DNA from: Pseudomonas helvetica
GTDB taxonomy: Bacteria > Pseudomonadota > Gammaproteobacteria > Pseudomonadales > Pseudomonadaceae
DNA length: 64,000 nucleotides
Assembly: GCF_039908645.1 (NCBI RefSeq)
Contig: NZ_CP150917.1
Span: 6,335,001-6,399,000 of the forward strand
Direction: 5' to 3'
Both the position numbers and the translations under genes were made by a program. The notes below the pieces were generated by a model. That model did no database searches and had not been told where the DNA came from. It saw nothing but the letters and a program-made list of their open reading frames with translations. How positions within the stretch are numbered: the first letter of the stretch is position 1; each line of letters starts with the position of its first letter. This document shows positions 17,529 through 26,053 of this stretch, in pieces.

Positions 17529-17668
17529 GGTTCTGTTTGGAAGATGCCGAGCTAAGATCAGACAAGGCAAAAACAGGTGAGGAAGCGGAGTTGACGTTAG
17601 TCAATGAGCATTCCGAGCCTGTTTTTAACGCCGGATGATCGACGCGCAGGCGTGTTCCAGACAGAACC
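17529..17668. mobile_element. MITE-like element with imperfect terminal inverted repeats
   Basis: The ends GGTTCTGTTTGGAAGATGCC and, in reverse complement, GGTTCTGTCTGGAACACGCC match at 17 of 20 positions. A second nested repeat inside (AAAAACAGG near 17570 and CCTGTTTTT near 17622) lets the whole 140-base element fold into a long hairpin. No open reading frame is inside and no clear target duplication flanks it. It sits 9 bases after the Tim44-like gene. The internal sequence looks familiar from P. fluorescens intergenic regions, so it is probably a multi-copy non-autonomous element. Confidence 0.55.
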
Positions 17669-17683
17669 GAGCATGCTGTAATG

Positions 17684-17709
17684 AAAACCCCGGACTCGTC
17701 CGGGGTTTT
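17684..17709. terminator. rho-independent terminator
   Basis: AAAACCCCGGA pairs perfectly with TCCGGGGTTTT around a 4-base loop. The A- and T-runs flank the stem on both sides, so it can act in either direction. It most likely ends transcripts from the Tim44-like gene and insulates the SMI1/KNR4 gene. Confidence 0.88.
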
Positions 17710-17791
17710 CTATTTCGCAGTTGCATCTATAGCGAGCTACTGTATAAACCGCCCCAACTAAACCGCGCCATTGAGCAAGAGGATCCCGGAC

Positions 17792-18199
17792 GTGGAAGAA
17801 ATCATCGAACAACTGCGAGAAGCCAACGAACCGGTACCGGTGCCCTTGGAGCTGCCTGACGAAGACCTGCTGGTGGAAATCGAAGAACAACTGTTCATCG
17901 ATATCCCGTTCGTCTTCAGAGAATTCCTGCTGACCGTCAGCGACGTCGTGTACGGCAGCCTGGAGCCGGTGACTGTCACTGACCCGCAATCGCACACCTA
18001 CCTGCCGGACGTTGCCGCCAACGCCTGGGATGCCGGTGTTGATCGCAGCATGATTCCGATCTGCCAGGACGGTGACAACTACTACCTGGTCGAAGAAGAC
18101 GGCACCGTGGTGCTGTGGCTGGCCGAAGAAGAGCTGTTGGCCGAAGAAACCTGGGAATCGGTGTGGCACTGGGCGCGGGACGTCTGGCTGGAAAGCTGA
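17792..18199 (+). CDS. SMI1/KNR4-family protein
   Basis: 135 residues, strongly acidic. The SMI1/KNR4 fold is suggested by the block IDIPFVFREFLLTVSDVVYG, by DNYYLVEEDGTVVLW and by the tryptophan-rich end. Family members are often immunity proteins against polymorphic toxins, but single-copy housekeeping members also exist, and no toxin gene lies nearby. GTG 17792 is chosen because AAGAGGA sits 8 bases before it; an upstream TTG at 17771 would place that site inside the gene. It has its own region between two repeat clusters. Confidence 0.8.
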   Translation: MEEIIEQLREANEPVPVPLELPDEDLLVEIEEQLFIDIPFVFREFLLTVSDVVYGSLEPVTVTDPQSHTYLPDVAANAWDAGVDRSMIPICQDGDNYYLVEEDGTVVLWLAEEELLAEETWESVWHWARDVWLES

Positions 18200-18212
18200 T
18201 CTGCCTTGGTCT

Positions 18213-18342
18213 GTAGCAGCTGGCGTAGCCTGCGTCCGGCTGCGTAGCAGTCGTAAAATCAGGCAAAGAGGTGTTTCAGGTTAACCGAGCGGTAGGGTTT
18301 ACGGTCGCTGCGCAACCGAACGCAGGCTACGCCAGCTGCTAC
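18213..18342. repeat. inverted REP pair, GTAGCAGCTGGCG family
   Basis: GTAGCAGCTGGCGTAGCCTG... (18213-18234) and its perfect 22-base reverse complement (18321-18342) flank 86 bases. The unit is the same as at 689-829 but better conserved. It separates the convergent ends of the SMI1/KNR4 gene and the antiporter gene. Confidence 0.88.
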
Positions 18343-18359
18343 GGCTCATTAACCAGTCC

Positions 18360-20123
18360 TCAATGCCCGGACGAGTCCTTGTGGTTGTCCAGGGTTTCCA
18401 GCAGGGCGACCTGCATCCGCGTGTGCACGCGGATGAACCAGCGCCAGAGCAGGGCCGCCACCGCGGCGGTCACGACGGCAATCAGCACCAGCAACTTGTT
18501 GGTCGGCAAGATACTGGCCGACAAGGCTGCCAGCAGCAGGAAAATCACCAGCAGCGAGAGTATCGGGATCACTTCGGCGATCACCCGACGCACTCGCTGC
18601 GTGTGGCGGCCCGCCATCTCCGGTTTCACGCCCATTTCCGCCAGCAACATCGAGAGCGCCTTCAGCTTGCGATAGGCGGCAATCAGGAATGGCAGCGACA
18701 GCAACAACGCCCCGCCCCAGATCAACGCCTTCTGCCAGCTCGGATCATTGATCCAGGCATGCAGATAGCTGGAAATCCGCTCGGCAAAAAAACTGCCCGA
18801 GAAGAAGATTGCCATCACCAGCGCCAGATTGACCCCGACCTGCAACAAAATCCGCCGAATCATCGACGCCAGCTGCGCACCCTCGCCCTGCGGTTGAATG
18901 CTGCGCAGCCACTCCCCATACATCCCCAACACACGGCCCAAACGTTGCGGGATAACTGCAGCCAGCTTTAACGAAAGCGGATCGGCGGCACGGATCAGGT
19001 ACGGCGTCAGTAAGGTGGTGATGGCCGAAACAGCGACCGCCACCGGATAAAGGAAATCGCTGGTGACCTGCAAGGTCATGCCCAGCGCCGCGATGATGAA
19101 AGAGAACTCGCCAATCTGCGACAGACCCATGCCGACTCGCAGCGAGGTGCGTCCGTCATTGCCGGCGATAAACGCCCCAAGGCCGCAAGAGAGCATCTTG
19201 CCGAGCACCACTGCGACGGTGATTACCGCAATGGGCCAGGCGTACTGAAGAAGAATCTGCGGATCGATCATCAGACCGATCGCAACGAAAAAGATGGCGC
19301 TAAACATGTCGCGAACAGGCTCGATCAGGCGTTCAATTTTCACCAGTTGCCGAGACTCGGCCATGATCGCGCCAATCAGAAACGCCCCGAGCACCATGCT
19401 GTATTCAAGCTTGACCACCAGCAGGCAAAAGCCAAAACACAGGCCAAGCACGGTGATCAGCAGCATTTCGTTGCTGTCGAACTTCGCCACATAAGCCAGC
19501 AAGCGCGGCACCAGCAGGATCCCGACCACCAGTGCGACGATCATGAACAAAGAGAGTTTGCCGACCGTGGAAAACACCTCGCCGGAGCTCACGGTGCCGC
19601 TGACGGCGATACTCGAGAGCAAGGCAATAATGCCGATGCCGAGGATGTCTTCGACGATCAGCACACCAAAGATCAGCTGGGCAAAGCGCTGGTTCTTCAT
19701 CTTCAGGTCGTTGAGGGCCTTGACGATGATGGTGGTCGAGGAAATCGCCAGGATCGCGCCAAGAAACAGCGAGTCCATGGTGCTCCAGTCAAACCAGCGG
19801 CCGATTTCGTAACCGATCCAGATCATCAGCACGATTTCCAGGAACGCCGCGATAAACGCCGTGGCACCGACCTTGAACAGCTTGCGCAGGCTGAACTCCA
19901 GGCCCAGGCAGAACATCAGGAAAATCACCCCGAGTTCGGCGAGGGTCTTGATGGTTTGCTCGTCGTGGATCAACCCGAATGGCGGGGTGTGCGGGCCGAT
20001 GATGAAACCGGCCACGATATAGCCCAGGACAACCGGCTGTTTGAGCCGATGAAAAACAATGGTCACCACACCCGCAACCAGCATGATCACTGCCAGGTCC
20101 TGAATAAAACTGATGGCATGCAT
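18360..20123 (-). CDS. KefB-type monovalent cation:proton antiporter (CPA2)
   Basis: 587 residues. A Na+/H+ exchanger domain of about 12 membrane segments fills residues 1-390 (VVLGYIVAGFIIGPHTPPFG; FGVLIVEDILGIGI with the conserved acid). Three further membrane segments lie in the C-terminal third, ending in a short basic and acidic tail. It lacks the TrkA-N regulatory domain of KefB/KefC, so glutathione gating is unlikely. It should exchange K+ or Na+ for protons across the inner membrane. AAGGAG 8 bases before ATG 20123 fixes the start. It is monocistronic. Confidence 0.88.
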   Translation of the reverse strand: MHAISFIQDLAVIMLVAGVVTIVFHRLKQPVVLGYIVAGFIIGPHTPPFGLIHDEQTIKTLAELGVIFLMFCLGLEFSLRKLFKVGATAFIAAFLEIVLMIWIGYEIGRWFDWSTMDSLFLGAILAISSTTIIVKALNDLKMKNQRFAQLIFGVLIVEDILGIGIIALLSSIAVSGTVSSGEVFSTVGKLSLFMIVALVVGILLVPRLLAYVAKFDSNEMLLITVLGLCFGFCLLVVKLEYSMVLGAFLIGAIMAESRQLVKIERLIEPVRDMFSAIFFVAIGLMIDPQILLQYAWPIAVITVAVVLGKMLSCGLGAFIAGNDGRTSLRVGMGLSQIGEFSFIIAALGMTLQVTSDFLYPVAVAVSAITTLLTPYLIRAADPLSLKLAAVIPQRLGRVLGMYGEWLRSIQPQGEGAQLASMIRRILLQVGVNLALVMAIFFSGSFFAERISSYLHAWINDPSWQKALIWGGALLLSLPFLIAAYRKLKALSMLLAEMGVKPEMAGRHTQRVRRVIAEVIPILSLLVIFLLLAALSASILPTNKLLVLIAVVTAAVAALLWRWFIRVHTRMQVALLETLDNHKDSSGH

Positions 20124-20382
20124 GGCGAGGGCTCCTTGGCGCGTGGGTGTGCTGACGTCGTTGGGCGATTACCAGATCGGATGAAAGGGCCCTTGAGGTG
20201 GGCTTTTGAAGGGTAACACCGCGACTTCGGGCGCAAAGGCGGTGCAATATATAGAAACAGATCGATTCGGGCGTGACGGCCTTCATTGGCGTGGCGTCCC
20301 GTTAACGGTGGTTTTGAAAAACCAGCCAGGCACCCACAGAGGTGCTCCCGCAATCCCAGCCTTGAACCGTGAGTAGTGTGCT

Positions 20383-20865
20383 ATGGAACCCGGAAACGCC
20401 CAGCTGTCGATGACGGTATTGATGACCCCCGACATGGCCAACTTCTCTGGCAATGTCCACGGCGGCACCCTGCTCAAATACCTCGACGAAGTCGCCTACG
20501 CCTGCGCCAGCCGTTATGCCGGGCGCTACGTGGTAACCCTGTCGGTGGATCAGGTGATCTTTCGCGAGCCGATCCATGTCGGTGAGCTGGTGACCTTTCT
20601 GGCTTCGGTCAACTACACCGGCAATACCTCGATGGAGGTCGGCATCAAGGTGGTGACCGAGAACATCCGCGAGCGCTCGGTGCGTCACACCAATAGCTGC
20701 TTCTTCACCATGGTTGCGGTCGACGATCAGCGTAAGCCGGCGGCTGTCCCGCCGTTGCAACCGCAGAACAGCGAAGATAAACGCCGATACGCCCAAGCCA
20801 AACAGCGTCGGCAGATTCGTCAGGAACTGGATCAGCGTTATCGCGAAATCAAGGCTGACGCCTGA
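20383..20865 (+). CDS. acyl-CoA thioesterase, hotdog fold
   Basis: 160 residues. The hotdog domain shows NFSGNVHGGTLLKYLDEVAY with the conserved Gly-x-Val-His-Gly-Gly and a catalytic acidic residue, then YVVTLSVDQVIFREPIHVGE. It should hydrolyse acyl-CoA esters in the cytosol; chain-length preference cannot be told. The C-terminal 35 residues are highly charged (DKRRYAQAKQRRQIRQELDQ) and probably form a helix. It is convergent with pdxY and ends at a shared stem-loop. Confidence 0.88.
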   Translation: MEPGNAQLSMTVLMTPDMANFSGNVHGGTLLKYLDEVAYACASRYAGRYVVTLSVDQVIFREPIHVGELVTFLASVNYTGNTSMEVGIKVVTENIRERSVRHTNSCFFTMVAVDDQRKPAAVPPLQPQNSEDKRRYAQAKQRRQIRQELDQRYREIKADA

Positions 20866-20874
20866 CACCGCGCC

Positions 20875-20916
20875 GATCGCAGCCTCTGTAGAAACTACCG
20901 CAGGCTGCGATCTTTT
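20875..20916. terminator. terminator between the thioesterase gene and pdxY
   Basis: GATCGCAGCCT (20875-20885) and AGGCTGCGATC (20902-20912) form a perfect 11-bp stem followed by TTTT on the plus strand. The same palindrome is a frequent intergenic repeat in this genus, so it may be a REP-derived terminator. Confidence 0.75.
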
Positions 20917-20930
20917 CCGCCGTGACGCCG

Positions 20931-21803
20931 TTACAAACTGATCGCCGTCGCCTCGAACTTCACCCGAGGATGGGCAATGCGGTCCTGGGCCCGCACCAGT
21001 TCCAGCTCGTAGCTCGCGCTGGCCTGGGTTTCCAGCAGCACTTCATGCACTGCGGACGCCGCAAACTCAAAGGCCGCGACCAGGCTGTCACCCAACAACA
21101 CCCGCGCCAGGAACAGGCCCGACGTCAGGTCGCCCACGCCCACCGGCTGACGTGGAAACGCCAGCAATGGACGACGCAGATGCCAACTGCCTTCGGCCGT
21201 CACCAGCAACATCTCGAAGCTCTCCGGCAACTTGCCGGGATAGTCCAGATGCTTGACCAGCACCGCCTTCGGGCCACGCGCCAGCAGCGCGCGAGCCATC
21301 GCCAGGCAATCGAACAATGACTGCGGCTTGCGACCGGAGAAACTGTCCAGCTCCAACTGATTCGGGCACATGAAGTCCGCCACCGCCGCCGCTTCATCCA
21401 GCAGGAAGTCGCTGACTTCAGCCGGTACGATGCAACCTTTCTCCGCATGCCCCATCACCGGGTCGCACAGGTACAAGGCGCTGGGGTTGATCGCCTTGAT
21501 TCGTGCAACGCCGCTAAGGATCGCCCGTCCTTGAGCGGCACTGCCCAGATAACCGGACAGCACGGCGTCGCAGTTGCCCAGCTCGCCAATCGCCGCAATC
21601 CCTTCTACCAGATCGGGAATCTGCTGCGGCGCCAGCACTTCACCGGCCCACTGTCCGTATTGAGTGTGGTTGGAAAACTGCACGGTATTCAGCGGCCAGA
21701 CGTTCACCCCGACCCGCTGCATCGGGAAAACCGCGGCGCTGTTGCCGGCGTGACCGAAAACCACGTGGGACTGGATGGCGAGCAGATGAGGAGTACGTTT
21801 CAT
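20931..21803 (-). CDS. pdxY: pyridoxal kinase
   Basis: 290 residues, the usual length. It has the ribokinase/PdxK fold with [19 protein letters not shown] near the N-terminus, [13 protein letters not shown], and the ATP/anion-hole segment [15 protein letters not shown]. It phosphorylates pyridoxal in vitamin B6 salvage in the cytosol. It is divergent from the DUF3301 gene with about 115 bases between them. Confidence 0.92.
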   Translation of the reverse strand: MKRTPHLLAIQSHVVFGHAGNSAAVFPMQRVGVNVWPLNTVQFSNHTQYGQWAGEVLAPQQIPDLVEGIAAIGELGNCDAVLSGYLGSAAQGRAILSGVARIKAINPSALYLCDPVMGHAEKGCIVPAEVSDFLLDEAAAVADFMCPNQLELDSFSGRKPQSLFDCLAMARALLARGPKAVLVKHLDYPGKLPESFEMLLVTAEGSWHLRRPLLAFPRQPVGVGDLTSGLFLARVLLGDSLVAAFEFAASAVHEVLLETQASASYELELVRAQDRIAHPRVKFEATAISL

Positions 21804-21918
21804 GCGGGATATCCGTAAACCGATTGAAATTCGAGCCGCGCAGTATGCGACTAATCGCGGCCTGTACGACAGACCAGAGACACAGTTAAGCTGATACTAA
21901 TTCGTTGGAGCGCTGTTC

Positions 21919-22317
21919 ATGCTGACCCTTGGAAATATCTTCGTGCTGATGCTGCTGGCGACCGGTGCCGCCTGGCTGTGGCACAACCATGGCTTGCGCG
22001 AGCGGGCCCTGGAACGGGTCAAGCGGCATTGCGCCAAGCTCGACATCGAATTGCTCGACGGCAATGTGGCGTTGAAAAAAATCGGCTTCGTGAAGGACGC
22101 CAACGGGCGGCGACGCCTGGCCCGCGTGTATAACTTTGAGTTCACCGTGACCGGCGAAACGCGTCACATGGGCACCATTACCCAATTCGGTGCCCATAGC
22201 GCGCAAATCGAATTGGCACCCTACCCGGTCCCGCTCGAGGAAAAACCTGTGCTGCCCAGCGCCGAGGTGATCGAGCTGAGTCAATGGCGCCAGGACCACA
22301 ACAAGTTGCGCCACTGA
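21919..22317 (+). CDS. DUF3301 domain protein
   Basis: 132 residues. One N-terminal membrane segment (residues 1-19, LTLGNIFVLMLLATGAAWLW) anchors a cytosolic domain with conserved HCAKLDIELLDGNVALKKIG and a C-terminal tail. It is a gammaproteobacterial family of unknown function. GGAG 8 bases before ATG 21919 supports the start. It is convergent with the CobW-type gene. Confidence 0.85.
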   Translation: MLTLGNIFVLMLLATGAAWLWHNHGLRERALERVKRHCAKLDIELLDGNVALKKIGFVKDANGRRRLARVYNFEFTVTGETRHMGTITQFGAHSAQIELAPYPVPLEEKPVLPSAEVIELSQWRQDHNKLRH

Positions 22318-22330
22318 GCCCTGAACCGCG

Positions 22331-23302
22331 TTAAGTCAGGTTCACCCGGCAACTCGCAAGCTTCCCCTGTAGTGATTCGGCATCCTGCGGCTTATCGAAA
22401 ATCAGCTCGATGCGCGAGTCCTGACGCCATTCACTGGGTTGCCAGCGCAGCGCGGCGTTATCCAGCGAATTGGCCGACACCCAACCCTCGGCGCTGTGGA
22501 TAACCAGCTTGGCCCGGCGCCAGTCCAACGCCGCCAGGCAAGCCTGGACCCGGGAAAGTTCGAACGACTGACTCGGGTGCCAACGCCAACCAATGCTCCA
22601 GCCACCTTCCTGCTGCTGGCTCAGGCTAATCGGCTGCGTCGAATCAGGCCAGACTGCCGGCATCTGCGCCAGACCTTTAGGCACTTTGAAGTTATCCACA
22701 CCCTCGACCGCTCGACTGTGCACGCCCGGCAAGTCAGCCAATGCCAGAGCGCCCTGCTGCGTCCAATACAGCGGGCATTCCGGTAACTGCACGGTGATGC
22801 GCTGGCGATCTTCATCGTTCAGGTGCTCGGCCTTGTTCAACAGCAACAGACCCGCGCTCGCTAGCGCTTGCTGCTGCGCCTCTGGCAGTGGTTTTCCGGC
22901 AGCCAGAGCTTGAGCGTCGAGCACCAGAACGCTCGGTTGAATCGCCAGTACGCCCTGCCACGGCGCTTCACTTAATTGCTTGAGCAATTGCGCCGGATGT
23001 CCCAGCCCCGAGGGTTCGATAAACAAGCGGTCCGGCCGTGACTTGCGCAGCAACCGCCCGAGGCCAATCTGAAACGGCGCACCATTCACGCAACACAAAC
23101 AGCCGCCAGCCACTTCTCCCAGTGCGATACCATCGGCGCCCGTGGTCAGCAACGCGGCGTCGAGACCGATCTGACCAAACTCGTTGATCAGCACCGCCCA
23201 GCGCTCGTTCGCCGGCCGCTGCGTCAGCAGATGCTTGATCAGGCTGGTCTTGCCGGCGCCTAACGGTCCGGCGATGACGTGAGTAGGAATGTTCTGCAAC
23301 AT
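22331..23302 (-). CDS. CobW/COG0523-family GTPase
   Basis: 323 residues. Walker A GPLGAGKTS lies at about residue 13, the metal motif GGCLCC at about 86 and NKAE at about 156, followed by a short CobW C-terminal domain. COG0523 proteins are GTP-dependent metal chaperones, many for zinc. This one differs from ZigA at 24329 in size and sequence and has no Zur-type box, since only 27 bases separate it from the divergent secreted-protein gene. Its metal and client are therefore uncertain. Confidence 0.85.
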   Translation of the reverse strand: MLQNIPTHVIAGPLGAGKTSLIKHLLTQRPANERWAVLINEFGQIGLDAALLTTGADGIALGEVAGGCLCCVNGAPFQIGLGRLLRKSRPDRLFIEPSGLGHPAQLLKQLSEAPWQGVLAIQPSVLVLDAQALAAGKPLPEAQQQALASAGLLLLNKAEHLNDEDRQRITVQLPECPLYWTQQGALALADLPGVHSRAVEGVDNFKVPKGLAQMPAVWPDSTQPISLSQQQEGGWSIGWRWHPSQSFELSRVQACLAALDWRRAKLVIHSAEGWVSANSLDNAALRWQPSEWRQDSRIELIFDKPQDAESLQGKLASCRVNLT

Positions 23303-23329
23303 GTTCGGCGGCTTCTAGGGAGGAAAAGG

Positions 23330-23686
23330 ATGCGACTGATCGGCTTGTCGTTGCTGTTGGCCCTCGCTTCGGGCGAGGCGTTGGCCCAGGCCTGCGTGGT
23401 TCACAGCCAGGCGGAGCGGCTCGACGTCAAAGTCTGTCAGCAGAACCGCAATATCCCGGAAAAAATGTTCCATGACGGTTTCTGTCAACCAAACCTCGCG
23501 GGGCAGAAGATCGACGTCGCATTCCTCGACCAATGCCCCAGCGGCGCCTTTGGTGTGTGCAGCAACGCTCAAGTTGCCAATATGCCTTACCGACAGGATA
23601 TTCACTATTACGGCGTAGCCACAGACGCCGCGTACCTCAAGCCGTATTGCGAAAGCCAAAGCCAGGGCGCTTGGCTCACGCCTTGA
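23330..23686 (+). CDS. small secreted cysteine-containing protein
   Basis: 118 residues from ATG 23330 with AGGGAGGAAAAGG directly upstream, a very strong ribosome site. The signal peptide covers residues 1-19 (LIGLSLLLALASGEALA). The mature part has seven cysteines (ACVVH, KVCQQN, GFCQPN, DQCPS, GVCSNA, PYCES among them), suggesting periplasmic disulfides. I do not recognise a family. It is divergent from the CobW-type gene and convergent with the DUF1826 gene, ending 1 base from its stop. Confidence 0.75.
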   Translation: MRLIGLSLLLALASGEALAQACVVHSQAERLDVKVCQQNRNIPEKMFHDGFCQPNLAGQKIDVAFLDQCPSGAFGVCSNAQVANMPYRQDIHYYGVATDAAYLKPYCESQSQGAWLTP

Positions 23687-23687
23687 A

Positions 23688-24329
23688 TCAACCGAGCCAG
23701 TCGAGCGTCAGGACCAGCCGACGCTCACCCGGTGCGGGTTGCGGCGAACGATGAATCAGCCCGAAACCCTCGTTGCCGTGCCACTTCTCGCCCTTGAGCA
23801 ACGCCACTTCACCACAGAGCATTTGCTCACAGCCCTGCGGCTCGGCCTCCGCTCTGGCCAGATTCTTACGATCCATAGCGCCCTCTCTGAGCCACTGACT
23901 GCCGATGCCGGCGTAGGTGGTGATCAGCCGCACCGGCACATGATCGACATGAAAACGCGGGCACATGGCGTTATCCAGCACCCGCAAACGCAAGCCGATA
24001 CGCGTCGCGCCCAGCAAGCAGGCAAACGCGCTGACCAACCATGAAACATCGGCGATAAACCCTTCGTGGCCCTCCAGGTCACTGTAGCTTTCGGCCAGGC
24101 CACGCAGATTGGGTTCAGCGTCGTCAGTCGCCAATTCCACCACCAACGACTCGGCCAGCGGCTCGTTCAGCGATAACAGCAATGCGCCGAAGTCAGCGAT
24201 ATGTGCCGGCAAACGACGCTGCCAGAGCGCCAGGTTGGTGCCGTCTTGAAGTATCTGCGTGAAGACGTCTGGGGTTTGCCCCTGTACCTGACGAACCACC
24301 GGGCGCGCTTTCAGACTCGGCGCCAACAT
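23688..24329 (-). CDS. DUF1826 domain protein, zinc-starvation partner of ZigA
   Basis: 213 residues. It belongs to the DUF1826 family, which accompanies COG0523 genes in zinc-responsive clusters (PA5534-like). Conserved His/Cys segments include MCPRFHVDHVPVRLITTYAG and EKWHGNEGFGLIHRSP, a cupin/oxygenase-like HxD-H pattern. Function is unknown. The ATG at 24329 overlaps the zigA stop (TGATG) and uses GAGGAGG within zigA, so the two are translationally coupled and should share Zur control. Confidence 0.85.
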   Translation of the reverse strand: MLAPSLKARPVVRQVQGQTPDVFTQILQDGTNLALWQRRLPAHIADFGALLLSLNEPLAESLVVELATDDAEPNLRGLAESYSDLEGHEGFIADVSWLVSAFACLLGATRIGLRLRVLDNAMCPRFHVDHVPVRLITTYAGIGSQWLREGAMDRKNLARAEAEPQGCEQMLCGEVALLKGEKWHGNEGFGLIHRSPQPAPGERRLVLTLDWLG

Positions 24330-25537
24330 CAGGCCGCCTCCTCTTCGAGCCATGGACCAAACGGGTCTGCCATCAGGCGCCAGCCTTCGACACCGAGGGA
24401 CATTTCGTCATCGTTGAGCAGGCAGTTATCGAGGTGCGCGGTGAGTTGGGCAAAGTCGATATTCTGGCCGATGAACACCAGTTCCTGACGGCAATCACCG
24501 GTGGCTGGGGTCCAGTTTTCCATGATCGCGGCGGTACTTTCCTGATCCTGTGGCCACTGCGCTTTCGGTACGAAGCGCCACCAGCGACCGGCAAACCCGT
24601 GACGCATCAAGCCACCGGCCTGCGACCAGCTACCGGCGTCCTGATGCTTGCTGGCCAACCAGAAAAAGCCCTTGGAGCGCAGCAGTTTTCCGTTCACCCA
24701 CGGCTGATCGATGAAGCTGAAAAAGCGCTGCGGATGAAACGGTCGACGCGCCCGATAAGCCATGGAAGCGATGCCGTACTCAGTGGTTTCCGGCACATGC
24801 TCACCGCGCAATTCCTGCAGCCAGCCCGGTGCCTGAGAGGCTTTTTCAAAGTCGAAGCGGCCGGTGTTGAGGATCTGTTTCAACGGTACTTCACCCATGA
24901 CCATCGGGATAATGTGCGCCTGTGCGTTGAGCCGTTTGAGGATCGCGATCAACTCTTCGCGCTCTGAACTGCTGATCAGATCGATCTTGCTGATCAGCAG
25001 CACGTCGGCGAATTCGATCTGCTCGATCAGTAAATCCGTGATCGAACGCTCATCTTCCTCGCCAAGGGTTTCACCCCGTGATGCGAGGCTTTCGGCGGCC
25101 TGGTAATCGAGCAGAAAGTTCATCCCGTCGACCACCGTGACCATGGTGTCGAGCCGCGCGATGTCGGCCAGGCTTTGGCCTTCTTCGTCGCGAAAGGTGA
25201 ATGTTTCCGCCACGGGAAGAGGTTCGGAAATACCGGTGGACTCGATCAGCAGGTAATCAAAGCGACCGTCCCTGGCCAGCTTGCTGACCTCTTCCAGCAG
25301 GTCTTCGCGCAAGGTGCAGCAAATGCAGCCGTTACTCATTTCGACGAGTTTTTCTTCGGCGCGGTTCAAGGTGACATCGCGCTGGACTTCGCTGCCGTCG
25401 ATGTTGATTTCGCTCATGTCATTGACGATCACCGCGACCCGAAGATTCTCGCGGTTGCGCAGTACGTAGTTGAGCAGCGTGCTTTTGCCGGCGCCGAGAA
25501 AGCCGGACAGCACGGTAACGGGGAGACGATTGGGCAT
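24329..25537 (-). CDS. zigA: zinc metallochaperone GTPase ZigA
   Basis: 402 residues. Walker [10 protein letters not shown] is at about residue 12 and the COG0523 zinc motif [13 protein letters not shown] at about 71, followed by a CobW C-terminal domain. ZigA-type GTPases deliver zinc to client proteins when zinc is scarce. GAGGAA 8 bases before ATG 25537 fixes the start. A perfect Zur-type palindrome lies 44 bases upstream, so repression by zinc-loaded Zur is expected. It is first in an operon with the DUF1826 gene and resembles PA5535. Confidence 0.9.
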   Translation of the reverse strand: MPNRLPVTVLSGFLGAGKSTLLNYVLRNRENLRVAVIVNDMSEINIDGSEVQRDVTLNRAEEKLVEMSNGCICCTLREDLLEEVSKLARDGRFDYLLIESTGISEPLPVAETFTFRDEEGQSLADIARLDTMVTVVDGMNFLLDYQAAESLASRGETLGEEDERSITDLLIEQIEFADVLLISKIDLISSSEREELIAILKRLNAQAHIIPMVMGEVPLKQILNTGRFDFEKASQAPGWLQELRGEHVPETTEYGIASMAYRARRPFHPQRFFSFIDQPWVNGKLLRSKGFFWLASKHQDAGSWSQAGGLMRHGFAGRWWRFVPKAQWPQDQESTAAIMENWTPATGDCRQELVFIGQNIDFAQLTAHLDNCLLNDDEMSLGVEGWRLMADPFGPWLEEEAA

Positions 25538-25580
25538 CAGGTGTTCCTCATCGGGAGTGGCCGGTCGGGCGATTTTTTAA

Positions 25581-25595
25581 TGTTATAGTATAACA
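25581..25595. promoter_or_regulatory. Zur box between zigA and a secreted-protein gene
   Basis: TGTTATAGTATAACA is a perfect palindrome around a central G and matches the gammaproteobacterial Zur site GTTATANTATAAC. It sits 44 bases above zigA and about 47 above the divergent gene, so both may be controlled. Confidence 0.88.
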
Positions 25596-25642
25596 ACATA
25601 AAGACACCAATCCCCCTCTTGCTCCCTGCGACGAAGGACGCA

Positions 25643-26053
25643 ATGCTTGAGCCCGTTCGCACCACGAGAAAACCCATGCACAACGCCTTGAAATGCACAC
25701 TGTTGAGCCTTTCGCTGTTGTTCGCGGCAAACGCCTGCGCGCAGGCATCGAGCCAGGCGAAGTGCACGCGCAGCGCCAATCTGCTGGCCTGCGTGGACCC
25801 GGACGGCAACACTTACAGCGTCGCCACGGCGGGCAGCACGACCTACATGCGCGGGTTTGAAGTGAGCGGTAAACGCTATTGGGCGCAAACCAGCAGCCGT
25901 TACGGCCAACTGACGTTCTTCACCGGTTTGGCATCGGATGGAGAAGCCTGGGTCGGTTACAGCCGCCGCGTTGGCTGGACCACCCTCAATCGGTTTTCCA
26001 GCTCCGGCGGTTCCAGCGGCAAGTTCACCTGTAGCCGACTGACGGGCTGCTAG
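25643..26053 (+). CDS. small secreted protein in the Zur island
   Basis: 136 residues from ATG 25643, which has AAGGA 5 bases upstream; ATG 25676 is an alternative that leaves a more standard signal peptide (MHNALKCTLLSLSLLFAANA). The mature domain of about 100 residues has four cysteines (KCTRS, LACVD, FTCSR and the final Cys), likely two disulfides, and a beta-rich pattern. No family is recognised. It shares the Zur box with zigA and ends tail-to-tail with the amidase, the stop codons overlapping. A function in zinc shortage is inferred from position only. Confidence 0.7.
   Translation: MLEPVRTTRKPMHNALKCTLLSLSLLFAANACAQASSQAKCTRSANLLACVDPDGNTYSVATAGSTTYMRGFEVSGKRYWAQTSSRYGQLTFFTGLASDGEAWVGYSRRVGWTTLNRFSSSGGSSGKFTCSRLTGC

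Noticed and set aside
17792..18199. SMI1/KNR4 protein as an immunity gene of a toxin locus
   Set aside because: No Rhs, CDI or other toxin gene is adjacent, and the gene is isolated between repeats.
22331..23302. CobW-type GTPase as a member of the Zur regulon
   Set aside because: No Zur-like palindrome occurs in the 27 bases upstream of its start.
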